DNA from: Methylophilaceae bacterium UBA6140
GTDB taxonomy: Bacteria > Pseudomonadota > Gammaproteobacteria > Burkholderiales > Methylophilaceae
Direction: 5' to 3'
Length of the DNA stretch: 12,948 nucleotides
Assembly (NCBI GenBank): GCA_002423265.1
Contig: DIVE01000102.1
Location: forward strand, 12,011 to 24,958
Shown: piece after piece, positions 6,660 through 12,948 of the stretch
How the letters are laid out: each line of letters opens with the position of its first letter
How positions within the stretch are numbered: the first letter of the stretch is position 1
Position numbers and translations under genes: made by a program
Notes under the pieces: model-generated
What the model was told of the DNA's origin: nothing
The model's input: only the letters and a program-made list of their open reading frames with translations
Databases searched by the model: none

Positions 6660-7406
6660 TTATTCAAGTTTGAATGAAACCGGAACCTGAATATTGAATA
6701 TGTTGCTTTTGAGAATTTCCGGCGGAGGCGGGAAGGGTGCGGCTTTTTTCACCATTTCCAACGCCTGCTTGTCGAGCACCTCGAAACCGCTGGAGCGCAG
6801 GATCGTGGTTTCCAGTACGGTACCGTTGGCATCCAGCTTGAGATCAATCAGCACCTCACCCTGCCAGCCACGCATCTGGGCCACGCGAGGATATTGTTTC
6901 TTGGCGGCGATGGCACGTGCCAGCCGGTCGGCATAGCCTTTGCGTGCGGAATCCAGATCAGCCTGGCTGGGGCCGGGCGGCTCTGGCGGAGGCGGTGGTG
7001 CAGTGAACACCGGCGTGGCGTCGGTCTTTGGCGCCACCGACATGACGGCGGGTGGCGCAGGATCGACGACCGCTTGCGGCGTGCTGGTCTGTGGTTCGTA
7101 AGTTTCGACAGGGGCCGGTTTTGGGGTCGGGATTATTCGGGGTTCGATTTTTGGCTGAACCTCGGGCTTCGGTGGCTGCGGTACCGGTTCCGGCTCGGCG
7201 ATCGTGGTAGCGGGTTCAGGGGCTTTGGGGGCGGCAATTTCAATGGTCAATACTTCCGGTTTGGCCTCGGGCTCATGCGCCGGAAAATTGGGCAGCAGCA
7301 CAACCGCAAACAGATGCAGGCTGATGGAGACGGCCACCGCCCATGCCAGCGTGTTTTCCGGCATGACGTATGTGGGTCTGCTATATGAAAGTGCGATGGT
7401 ATTCAA
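6660..7406 (-). CDS. tonB: Energy transducer TonB
   Basis: TonB couples the proton-motive force of the inner membrane ExbB-ExbD complex to outer-membrane receptors. One N-terminal transmembrane helix (about 19-38) contains the S-x3-H pattern (SISLH, 28-32) that matches the functional Ser/His of E. coli TonB. A long Pro/Glu/Lys-rich periplasmic spacer (about 40-148) follows, then the globular C-terminal domain (about 160-248) with YPRVAQMRGWQGEV, SSGFEVLDKQAL and a final beta strand IQVPVSFKLE. The listed start is TTG (7404-7406), without a clear ribosome-binding site. ATG at 7362-7364 would remove 14 residues and still leave the helix complete; I keep the longer form because its N-terminus reads like protein. 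No exbB or exbD is in the window. The gene is followed at once by the histidine kinase and lies 3 kb from a TonB-dependent receptor that it could serve. Confidence 0.88.
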   Translation of the reverse strand: MNTIALSYSRPTYVMPENTLAWAVAVSISLHLFAVVLLPNFPAHEPEAKPEVLTIEIAAPKAPEPATTIAEPEPVPQPPKPEVQPKIEPRIIPTPKPAPVETYEPQTSTPQAVVDPAPPAVMSVAPKTDATPVFTAPPPPPEPPGPSQADLDSARKGYADRLARAIAAKKQYPRVAQMRGWQGEVLIDLKLDANGTVLETTILRSSGFEVLDKQALEMVKKAAPFPPPPEILKSNIFNIQVPVSFKLE

Positions 7407-7454
7407 AACAAATATAGGCTGACTGCTGAAAGCTTAACCAGTACAAAACAAATG

Positions 7455-7460
7455 ATTATA
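7455..7460 (-). promoter_or_regulatory. Candidate -10 element for tonB
   Basis: Read on the minus strand this is a perfect TATAAT, inside the 96-base gap between the metallohydrolase stop and tonB. It would start transcription about 40 bases before the TTG start. No good -35 hexamer is seen at 17 bases, so the promoter is tentative. Confidence 0.4.
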
Positions 7461-7502
7461 CATCATGGGGTCATCCTCGCCAGACCGTGGCTGAACGCTG
7501 GA

Positions 7503-8417
7503 TTATTCCCACTCCAGAGCGGGATAGATATTGTTGACGTTGCGGCGGTTGACGATATCGAACAACACCCATTTGCCTTTTTCTGTAGCGGCTGCTGTGT
7601 CCATTGCGCTTTCCATGACTTCACCTTTTTTGATGCTGTTGCGTATGTCTTCGAGCAGTGTCGAGAGATAGCGCTTCTGGTCTGCCAGCGCTTTGCGGCT
7701 GTCTGTGACGACCGGTCCGTGGCCGGGGATGACCAGCCCCGGGGTCAGCTTGCCGAGCGATTCGGTGACCGTGATCCAGCCCTTGATATCACCGTCAATC
7801 GACGGCGTGCGTTCCACGAAAAGCAGGTCGCCTGTCCACAGTGTGTTGGTCTTGCTGTCAGCAACCGTCAGGTCTGTGTTGGTGTGCGCGGCAGGATAGG
7901 CGGTCAGTGTTAATTGACGGTCGCCCAGGTCCAGCGTCAGTTGATTCTCTACCGTGAGTGACGGTTTGATGATTTCGCTACCGGCGAATTCATCCCCCAG
8001 CCATTCCTGATGCATTCTTTGATAGGCGTCCCGGCGGCGTTCCATTGCATCTGCCAGCCTGGCATGGCCGACGAATTGCGGGTTGTCGGCGCTGAAGGCG
8101 GCATTGCCGTAGATATGATCGGGATGCACGTGGGTATTGATGACATATAGCACAGGCAAGCCGGTGACTTTGCTGATCGCTTCGCGGAAACGCTGGCCGA
8201 CCTTGAAAGTGCCGCCGCTATCGATCACTGCGACGCCTTTGCTGCCGATGATGAAACCGATGTTGCAGATATCGCCGTGATAACCCTCGGACAGGTCTTC
8301 ATGAACGCCGTGATGTACGTAGACGCCATCGGCCACCTTTTCCAGTTTCAGCGGCTCGGCATGCGGATGGGCGCTGACGATGAGCAGTCCCAATATGCCG
8401 ATAACGAATTGCAGCAT
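7503..8417 (-). CDS. Quinoprotein-associated zinc metallohydrolase (SoxH-like, MBL fold)
   Basis: This 304-residue exported metallo-beta-lactamase-fold hydrolase carries a signal peptide ending at about residue 20 (SAHPHA). The two-zinc site is complete: THVHPDH (His96, His98, Asp100, His101), His178 in AAHTNTD, Asp197 in WTGDLLF and His233 in PGHG. It matches the quinoprotein relay system zinc metallohydrolase group, related to SoxH, which is found beside PQQ-dependent dehydrogenase genes and SoxYZ-like carriers. The substrate is unknown. The fold is shared with glyoxalase II, so a thioester bond is a reasonable guess (inference). The start ATG has a ribosome-binding site AGGAA a few bases upstream. 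The gene is divergent from cytochrome b561, and the SoxYZ-like partner is encoded 0.8 kb away on the same strand. Confidence 0.85.
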   Translation of the reverse strand: MLQFVIGILGLLIVSAHPHAEPLKLEKVADGVYVHHGVHEDLSEGYHGDICNIGFIIGSKGVAVIDSGGTFKVGQRFREAISKVTGLPVLYVINTHVHPDHIYGNAAFSADNPQFVGHARLADAMERRRDAYQRMHQEWLGDEFAGSEIIKPSLTVENQLTLDLGDRQLTLTAYPAAHTNTDLTVADSKTNTLWTGDLLFVERTPSIDGDIKGWITVTESLGKLTPGLVIPGHGPVVTDSRKALADQKRYLSTLLEDIRNSIKKGEVMESAMDTAAATEKGKWVLFDIVNRRNVNNIYPALEWE

Positions 8418-8613
8418 GACGCTTCCTTTCTTGTGCGTTGATCAGTCACTGTTGACTGAATCGAAATCATCTGCGGAACTTGCAAAACTTCCTGGCGTCG
8501 ATAACTGTACAATGCTGTTCGCCCGGGAGCATACGGGCACGCATTCAAACAACCGGGCAATTAAAACGCTTTTACGCGCCCGGCCAGGATAATTAATCAG
8601 AGGTTCCCTGAAA
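8418..8613. promoter_or_regulatory. Divergent promoter region with inverted repeat
   Basis: These 196 bases separate the metallohydrolase (minus) from cytochrome b561 (plus) and must hold both promoters. An inverted repeat TCAGTCA (8442-8448) with TGACTGA (8453-8459) lies close to the metallohydrolase side and could be an operator. A -10-like TACAAT is at 8508-8513 for the plus strand; its -35 is not clear. GAGG at 8600-8603 precedes the b561 ATG. Confidence 0.4.
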
Positions 8614-9213
8614 ATGAATAATTCTGTTACACGTTATACCAAAACCGCCATTGTTCTGCATTGGTTGATCGCCATCGGTCTCATCTTCATGTTTGCCCTC
8701 GGCTGGTTCATGAGCGACCTGCCCAAAGACGGTGCCAAATCCAGCTCCTACGATCTTTTCAATCTTGGCATCTATACCTGGCAAATGGCTGAAGAAGTCA
8801 GTCCGCGCACCTTTTACTTCAACCTGCACAAATCTATCGGCGCTACCATTCTGGCGTTGATCGCCATACGCGTTCTTTGGCGCCTCACGCATCAACCGCC
8901 GGCCTTGTTGAGCTCGCTCAAGGCATGGGAGAGAAGACTGGCTGAGGCCACGCACAAAGCGCTATATGTGCTCATGGTCGCAATGCCGCTCAGCGGTCTG
9001 ATCATGGCGCTTTACAGCAAATACGGGCTCAAGTGGTTCGGTATTTCGATTCTGCCCGGCCTCGATAACGTTACCATCCGCGAAGCTTTTCTTTATGTGC
9101 ATCAATGGGTGGCTGTTGCGCTTGCGCTCTTGATTGTTCTGCATATTGCAGGCGCCCTCAAACACAAGTTCATCAACAAGGATGAAACCATGAAGCGCAT
9201 GTCTCTGCATTGA
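8614..9213 (+). CDS. Cytochrome b561 (CybB-like), membrane dihaem protein
   Basis: This 199-residue inner-membrane protein has four predicted helices (about 12-33, 72-90, 115-134, 160-182). The four histidines expected to bind two b haems are present: His16 in VLHW, His72 in NLHKS, His163 in YVHQW and His177 in VLHIAG. The 14-residue spacing between the last two equals that in E. coli CybB. Such proteins move electrons between quinol and periplasmic or soluble partners. The loop between helices 1 and 2 is about 20 residues longer than in E. coli CybB (residues about 35-68, with Trp, Tyr and acidic residues). The gene converges on the SoxYZ-like gene and diverges from the metallohydrolase gene, suggesting it is the membrane electron carrier of that set (inference). 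Confidence 0.88.
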   Translation: MNNSVTRYTKTAIVLHWLIAIGLIFMFALGWFMSDLPKDGAKSSSYDLFNLGIYTWQMAEEVSPRTFYFNLHKSIGATILALIAIRVLWRLTHQPPALLSSLKAWERRLAEATHKALYVLMVAMPLSGLIMALYSKYGLKWFGISILPGLDNVTIREAFLYVHQWVAVALALLIVLHIAGALKHKFINKDETMKRMSLH

Positions 9214-9230
9214 TTGCTGACTTCACCAGC

Positions 9231-9258
9231 AAAAAGGGGCTCGCAAGCCCCTTTTTTT
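9231..9258. terminator. Bidirectional terminator between b561 and SoxYZ-like genes
   Basis: The arms AAAAAGGGGCT (9231-9241) and AGCCCCTTTTT (9246-9256) pair perfectly over 11 bp around the loop CGCA. A T-run follows on the plus strand and an A-run precedes it, so it can stop transcripts from both sides. It lies right after the b561 stop, 2 bases before the end of the SoxYZ-like gene. Confidence 0.92.
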
Positions 9259-9259
9259 A

Positions 9260-10063
9260 TCAACCTTTCACATCGACGTGATGGCTGAATGACTTGCCTT
9301 CGTTATCCGTTGCCTTGACTTCCAGCGTGCCTGGTTCGCTCGGCACAAAGTCGAATTTAAGATAAGGATCTTCACTGGTGCCGACGTTGAAATCGACATC
9401 GAAGACCGGCTTGTTGTTATAGGTGAAGGTCGCCTTGTTGATAAAAAACGGGGGCAGAAAACCCTGCGAGACAAGATCGCGCTGCAAACCGGTTCTCATC
9501 GGGTGCTTGATGATGAACGTCGTCGGTGTTGCTGCACCGAATTTTACCGGCGATTCCACATTCATCTTGATCTTGCCTGCAGCTGCGCGCACTTCCGCCT
9601 CGTTCGCATCGATAATGCCGCCGCAACCGCCGGCTGCCCGAATCGGGATGGCTGCCATGTAAAGTTTGCCATCAGCCGTTTCACCGATTGCGCGCACGAA
9701 AGAATCGGTTTCCAGACGGATACGGGTGGACAGGCTGAACTTGCCCAGCGCTTCAGTCAGGTTGTAGGTCGCCGCCAGCTGAATCGGGTTGGCATCGACG
9801 ATGACATAGATTTTTTTGATCGCTTTGGCATCTGCCTGGCTGTTATCCAGCGCAATGCTGAAAGGCACTTGTGCGCCACTCTCGGCACGTTTGGGCGCAG
9901 TCAGCTGAATGAACGATGCTTCTTCAATCGGACGGTTCGAAAAGAAGGCTTCCTTGATCACCGGCCAGATTTTCGGGTCGGCTTCAGCCAGCGCGTTGCT
10001 GCTGAATGGCAGCAACAGTACCGCCAGAAACAGATAACTTTTTGTTGAAATGGATTGGAACAC
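9260..10063 (-). CDS. Quinoprotein-associated SoxYZ-like fused carrier protein
   Basis: The product is a 267-residue exported protein that fuses a SoxY-like and a SoxZ-like domain. A signal peptide ends near ALA (about residue 26). The SoxY half covers about 30-150 and ends in GGCGG (145-149), with Cys147 as the swinging-arm cysteine that in true SoxY carries sulfur intermediates as covalent adducts. The SoxZ half (about 165-267) includes HPMRTGLQRD and ends in strands typical of the SoxZ immunoglobulin-like fold. In separate SoxY the cysteine is at the very C-terminus; here it is internal because of the fusion. I chose the GTG at 10061-10063 because AAGGAG lies 6 bases before it; an in-frame GTG at 10082-10084 would add seven residues that contain this site. 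No soxA, soxB or soxX is present, so thiosulfate oxidation is unlikely. The partner is probably the metallohydrolase at 7503-8417. Confidence 0.86.
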   Translation of the reverse strand: MFQSISTKSYLFLAVLLLPFSSNALAEADPKIWPVIKEAFFSNRPIEEASFIQLTAPKRAESGAQVPFSIALDNSQADAKAIKKIYVIVDANPIQLAATYNLTEALGKFSLSTRIRLETDSFVRAIGETADGKLYMAAIPIRAAGGCGGIIDANEAEVRAAAGKIKMNVESPVKFGAATPTTFIIKHPMRTGLQRDLVSQGFLPPFFINKATFTYNNKPVFDVDFNVGTSEDPYLKFDFVPSEPGTLEVKATDNEGKSFSHHVDVKG

Positions 10064-10075
10064 GTTGCTCTCCTT
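10064..10075 (-). promoter_or_regulatory. Ribosome-binding site deciding the SoxYZ-like start
   Basis: On the minus strand AAGGAG (10075 down to 10070) is followed by the 6-base spacer AGCAAC and GTG at 10063-10061. It is the best ribosome-binding site nearby and rules in favour of the internal GTG as start. Confidence 0.75.
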
Positions 10076-10114
10076 GTCTGGCACATTGCCCCTGGCATGG
10101 CCCTTGTTGTGGGG

Positions 10115-10131
10115 TTCAAGATTAGCTTGAA
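10115..10131. promoter_or_regulatory. Short inverted repeat upstream of the SoxYZ-like gene
   Basis: TTCAAG (10115-10120) and CTTGAA (10126-10131) form a 6-bp inverted repeat with a 5-base spacer, about 60 bases before the GTG start. It may be an operator half-site pair; short repeats like this occur by chance, so the call is weak. Confidence 0.25.
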
Positions 10132-10205
10132 TCTACCACATTAAGACGCAGTAATCGAATACAAGTTCGTTCACCCAAGTGGCTGGAATGAAAGAATTAT
10201 TCGCG

Positions 10206-10244
10206 AAATAAAAGGCGGCGTGCGACCAACGCCGCACACCGCCT
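10206..10244 (-). terminator. Terminator after the TonB-dependent receptor gene
   Basis: On the minus strand the arms AGGCGGTGTGCG (10244-10233) and CGCACGCCGCCT (10224-10213) pair over 12 bp with one G-U pair around an 8-base loop. The sequence then reads TTTATTT. It starts about 20 bases after the receptor stop. Confidence 0.85.
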
Positions 10245-10262
10245 CAAATGTTGCTGAACAGC

Positions 10263-12422
10263 CTAGAACTGATAGCTGGCGTTGAGGCCAAGCAGCCAGT
10301 TGCGGGTGGGGGCGGCTTCGTAGTAGTTGCCGTTCGAATCGCCAATACGGATTGATCCAACATACTCTTTGTCGAAGATATTCTCGACTCTGAGATACTC
10401 GTTGAACTTCCACTTACCCATGCTTTGGTTGAATCCGGCACGCCAGGATGCAATGGCGTAACCACTGGCTTTGCCGTCTGCCGGATTGAATGAAACATAG
10501 GTCTTGCTGAAGGCACGTGCTTCAAGTGCTGTCGAGAATCCGCTAGGCTGGTGTTTCCAGGCCAGTTCACCGAACATGGTATGTTTGTAAACCCCGGGGA
10601 TATCGGTGCCGGATGGAACTTGGTTACCGCCCGAGATGAAGTCTTTGGTAAATTCTGCATCCAGGTAGGTATACGCCAGATAGGCTGACAGGCCATAGGC
10701 AAATTTGCTGTCGATGGACAGTTCGAAACCTTTGCGTTCGCTTTCCTTCGCATTCGTGTAGACAGTGCGTCCGCCAGCAGATGCCTGGACTACGATCTCA
10801 TCGTCCGTGTCGATTTTGAACAGTGCGGCATTGACGATGGTCGAGTTTCCGGCCATCCATTTGGCGCCGATTTCGTATTGTCTGCTGGTCGCGGCCTTGA
10901 GGTCAGTATTCAGCCCTGCGCCTGCGCTTGTGTCCTTGTAGGCCGCCTCGACAAAGGTTGGGGTCTCGAAGCTTTCACCCGCATTGACGTAGAAGTTGAG
11001 TGTGTCGGTGGCCTTGAAAATGACCCCCGCCACCGGCGTGGTCTCGCTGTAAGTCACCGAACCGCTGTCATCCAGATTTTGGGCGACGATGTATTTATCG
11101 TCAGTTTCAAATTTGATTTTGCTGTGGCGGATACCAACATTCAGATTCCAGCGCGGGTCAAGATCAATTGAGCCTTGAGCGTACTGGTCAAAAGCCCTCA
11201 GACGGTTGACTTCGTCGCGGCGCAATGCGCCCTTGACGCCACAAGTAACAGTTAGAGATGAGCAGCTCGTGCTCGCATCGGTTCGAATGAAGTTCTCAAA
11301 CCCCTTGCGATCATCGCTCATGCGATCCACGTTGGTGCCGATAGTGAAGTTGTATGGTTTGTCTGCGAGGCTGCCGGTGTGGGTCCAGCGCAGGTCGATA
11401 CCGCCAAATTCGCGCGATATCGTTTGTACGCCACCGCCGCTTTGCTTGTTGTTTTGGGCAGAAATGGGGATGGACTGGAACTGCTCGTTGTCACGCTGGC
11501 CGTAGTAGGCCATGAAACGCAGGGTGTCGTTCTCCGTCAGCTTGTGATCAAGCGTTGCACCCATATGTTCCTGACTCTTGCTGACGCGTGTATTGAAATC
11601 CTTTGTGGGTTGGCTGACCTGTTTTCTGTCCGCCCGATATAGTGCCTTGGTCAAGCCTTGCGGGTCATCATTGTCAGGCTGGTCAAGAGCCGTAGCGACG
11701 ATGGTGAGTTTGGTGTCCTCGTTCAGCTGCATGCCGATTTTGGCGTGATAGGTGTCGCGTCTGAACTCGGATTGATCACGGTAGCCGTCTGATCTGACGG
11801 TGTTGGCATTGACGATGATGTTGAAGTTGTCATAGTCGGCGCCGTATGTGACCGTTTCGCGATGGGTGCCGTAGCTGCCGAAGCTGACCCCGCCGGAAAG
11901 CGTTGGTTGATCGGGTCCGTCTTCGGTGAATATCTGAACAACACCACCGGATGAGTTGCCGTAAAGGGCAGAAAAAGGACCGCGCAAATATTCCACCCGT
12001 GCGGCGGTGTCGAGGTTGAATGTGCCGGTCTGGCCCTGGCCGTCCGGCATCGTCAGCGGAATGCCATCCTGATACAGTCTGACGCCACGAACGCCGAAGG
12101 CAGAGCGTGCGCCGAAGCCGCGAATCTGGATCCCCAGATCCTGGGCGGGATTGTTGCGGTTGTTGACAACAACGCCCGGTACTCTGGAGGCGGTTTCTGA
12201 CAGGTTGACCTGCCACTGGCCGTCCCGGATCGTTTCGCCGTCAATTGCATCGATCGACATCGGCAAGTCGAAGCTGTTTTGCTCGATACGGGTGCCGGTG
12301 ACGACAATTGCGGGCGTATACGTGATGACATTTTCCGTGGATTCGGTTTCTGCAGCGATACTGGAGAAGCTGGTACCGAGCAGGCAGGCGATGGCCACAG
12401 AGATTTTATTTTTCTTGAACAT
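10263..12422 (-). CDS. pqqU: TonB-dependent outer-membrane receptor, PqqU/YncD-like
   Basis: This is a 719-residue receptor. A signal peptide (to about residue 24) is followed by a TonB-box region (about 30-37, before VVTGTR), a plug domain (about 45-165) and a 22-strand-type barrel ending in Phe (ASYQF). The plug and barrel recall E. coli YncD (PqqU), the TonB-dependent importer of PQQ, in many places: NLSE, AQDL, IRGFG, VRGVRLYQDGIP then MPDGQGQT (about 125-132), RGPFSALYGN, DDPQGLTKA, KGALRRDE, GESFETPT, DTDDEIVV, SGNGG-type SAGGRT, and IFDKEYVGS near the end. I compare from memory, without an alignment program. Two cysteines in a predicted outer loop (about 386 and 393) have no counterpart I recall in YncD. 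A ribosome-binding site AGGGA precedes the ATG. The gene has its own terminator and an FNR-type box upstream. Generic siderophore receptor is the alternative; the length and motifs favour PqqU. Confidence 0.8.
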   Translation of the reverse strand: MFKKNKISVAIACLLGTSFSSIAAETESTENVITYTPAIVVTGTRIEQNSFDLPMSIDAIDGETIRDGQWQVNLSETASRVPGVVVNNRNNPAQDLGIQIRGFGARSAFGVRGVRLYQDGIPLTMPDGQGQTGTFNLDTAARVEYLRGPFSALYGNSSGGVVQIFTEDGPDQPTLSGGVSFGSYGTHRETVTYGADYDNFNIIVNANTVRSDGYRDQSEFRRDTYHAKIGMQLNEDTKLTIVATALDQPDNDDPQGLTKALYRADRKQVSQPTKDFNTRVSKSQEHMGATLDHKLTENDTLRFMAYYGQRDNEQFQSIPISAQNNKQSGGGVQTISREFGGIDLRWTHTGSLADKPYNFTIGTNVDRMSDDRKGFENFIRTDASTSCSSLTVTCGVKGALRRDEVNRLRAFDQYAQGSIDLDPRWNLNVGIRHSKIKFETDDKYIVAQNLDDSGSVTYSETTPVAGVIFKATDTLNFYVNAGESFETPTFVEAAYKDTSAGAGLNTDLKAATSRQYEIGAKWMAGNSTIVNAALFKIDTDDEIVVQASAGGRTVYTNAKESERKGFELSIDSKFAYGLSAYLAYTYLDAEFTKDFISGGNQVPSGTDIPGVYKHTMFGELAWKHQPSGFSTALEARAFSKTYVSFNPADGKASGYAIASWRAGFNQSMGKWKFNEYLRVENIFDKEYVGSIRIGDSNGNYYEAAPTRNWLLGLNASYQF

Positions 12423-12486
12423 TGGAATTCCCTGTCACGACTTTTGAATGAAGTGGGGCGGAGCTTAATTCAAAATCTATTCAGGG

Positions 12487-12492
12487 AATATA
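12487..12492 (-). promoter_or_regulatory. Candidate -10 element for the receptor gene
   Basis: On the minus strand this reads TATATT. It would place the transcription start near 12480, about 58 bases ahead of the receptor ATG. The FNR-type box is centred about 45 bases upstream of that start, close to but not exactly the usual activating position of about -41.5. Confidence 0.35.
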
Positions 12493-12518
12493 CGGATAAT
12501 CATGATTTGAACAGGAAT

Positions 12519-12532
12519 TTGATCAGGATCAA
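12519..12532. promoter_or_regulatory. Perfect FNR/ANR-type box upstream of the receptor gene
   Basis: TTGATCAGGATCAA matches the FNR/ANR consensus TTGAT-N4-ATCAA at all ten fixed positions. It lies within a larger 18-base palindrome (12517-12534, arms ATTTGATC and GATCAAAT). It is about 103 bases upstream of the receptor start and overlaps the moeA stop codon (12529-12531). Chance alone would give such a box about once per million bases. The regulator itself is not in the window. Confidence 0.6.
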
Positions 12533-12948
12533 ATCAGCCCTTCGAGTATCTGCACCTTGACCATCGCGCCCGGCGCGATATTGCTGGTATTTTCATCCAG
12601 CACGATGAAGCAGTTCGCTTCGGTCATTGAGCGCAGAATACCGGAGCCCTGATTGCCGGTCGGCTTGACTTGCCAGCGGCCATCCTTGCCATGATGAAGA
12701 ATGCCGCGCTGGAACTCGGTTCGTCCCGGCAGCTTGCGGATTTCGTCCGTGCAGATCACGTCCAGCAGCGGTTGCGGTGCCGGCTCCGGTTGTCCCATCA
12801 GCACCAGTAAAGCCTCGCGCACGAACTGGTAGAACGTTACCATGACCGACACCGGGTTGCCGGGCAGGCCGAAGTAATGTGCGTTACCGACTTTGCCATA
12901 GGCGAGCGGGCGGCCCGGTTTCATGGCGATTTTCCAGAATACGACTTG
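12529..12948 (-). CDS. moeA: Molybdopterin molybdenumtransferase MoeA, C-terminal fragment
   Basis: The frame is open to the right edge and gives the last 139 residues; the N-terminal part lies outside the window. MoeA inserts molybdate into adenylylated molybdopterin in the cytoplasm. The fragment begins within VFWKIAMKPGRP and contains YFGLPGNPVSVMVTF (about 25-40), the signature of the MoeA/MogA-like domain, followed by the small beta-barrel C-terminal domain with RTEFQRG, GNQGSGILRSM and NCFIVL. Nothing looks broken. It is in the same orientation as the receptor gene, separated by 106 bases that hold the FNR-type box, so the two are probably separate transcripts. Confidence 0.93.
   Translation of the reverse strand, partial: QVVFWKIAMKPGRPLAYGKVGNAHYFGLPGNPVSVMVTFYQFVREALLVLMGQPEPAPQPLLDVICTDEIRKLPGRTEFQRGILHHGKDGRWQVKPTGNQGSGILRSMTEANCFIVLDENTSNIAPGAMVKVQILEGLI

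Noticed and set aside
6894-7388. Plus-strand frame of 164 codons opposite tonB
   Set aside because: Its Gly/Arg/Trp-rich composition is the antisense image of the TonB proline-rich spacer and not a real protein.
9503-10048. Plus-strand frame of 181 codons opposite the SoxYZ-like gene
   Set aside because: It overlaps a well-supported gene completely and shows no motif.
9260-10063. Part of a thiosulfate-oxidising Sox system
   Set aside because: No soxA, soxB, soxX or soxCD is present, and the Y-Z fusion form is the quinoprotein-associated type.
10263-12422. Receptor as a lanthanide (LutH-type) importer
   Set aside because: Tempting because of the xox context, but the sequence motifs match YncD/PqqU much better as far as I can compare by eye.
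12517-12534. Palindrome as the moeA terminator
   Set aside because: There is no T-run after it on the minus strand and only a 2-base loop; the exact FNR-type match explains it better.

Overview
The window looks like a chromosomal segment of a Gram-negative methylotroph, most likely a betaproteobacterium of the Methylophilaceae. This is inferred from gene content and moderate GC; no 16S or taxonomic marker is present. The left edge carries the end of a xox-type (PQQ/lanthanide) methanol dehydrogenase cluster: the C-terminus of the periplasmic binding-type protein XoxJ, then a cytochrome cL (XoxG). A second, closely similar cytochrome follows that is made as a lipoprotein, and then a type II NADH dehydrogenase. 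No mxaI-like small subunit gene follows the J and G genes, which favours xox over mxa.

From about 3.2 to 8.4 kb five genes lie on the minus strand. In transcription order they are a secreted zinc metallohydrolase of the quinoprotein-associated (SoxH-like) type, TonB, a membrane sensor histidine kinase directly downstream of tonB, a Bcp/PrxQ peroxiredoxin, and a PIN-PhoH ATPase. tonB and the kinase are 6 bases apart (stop to ATG), and bcp and phoH 18 bases apart, suggesting two transcription units.

From 8.6 to 12.4 kb there is a cytochrome b561 on the plus strand, converging on a secreted SoxY-SoxZ fusion carrier. The two share a bidirectional terminator. A large TonB-dependent receptor follows; in sequence it resembles E. 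coli YncD/PqqU, the PQQ uptake receptor. The right edge holds the C-terminus of MoeA (molybdenum cofactor synthesis).

Read together, most of the window seems to serve periplasmic quinoprotein metabolism: electron take-up from the dehydrogenase (XoxG and the lipoprotein cytochrome), accessory binding protein XoxJ, a thiol carrier plus thioesterase-like hydrolase pair of unknown substrate (SoxYZ-like and metallohydrolase), a b561 that could exchange electrons with the quinone pool, and TonB plus a PQQ receptor that could recapture the cofactor. The strongest regulatory signal is a perfect FNR/ANR-type box (TTGAT-N4-ATCAA) upstream of the receptor gene, overlapping the moeA stop codon.
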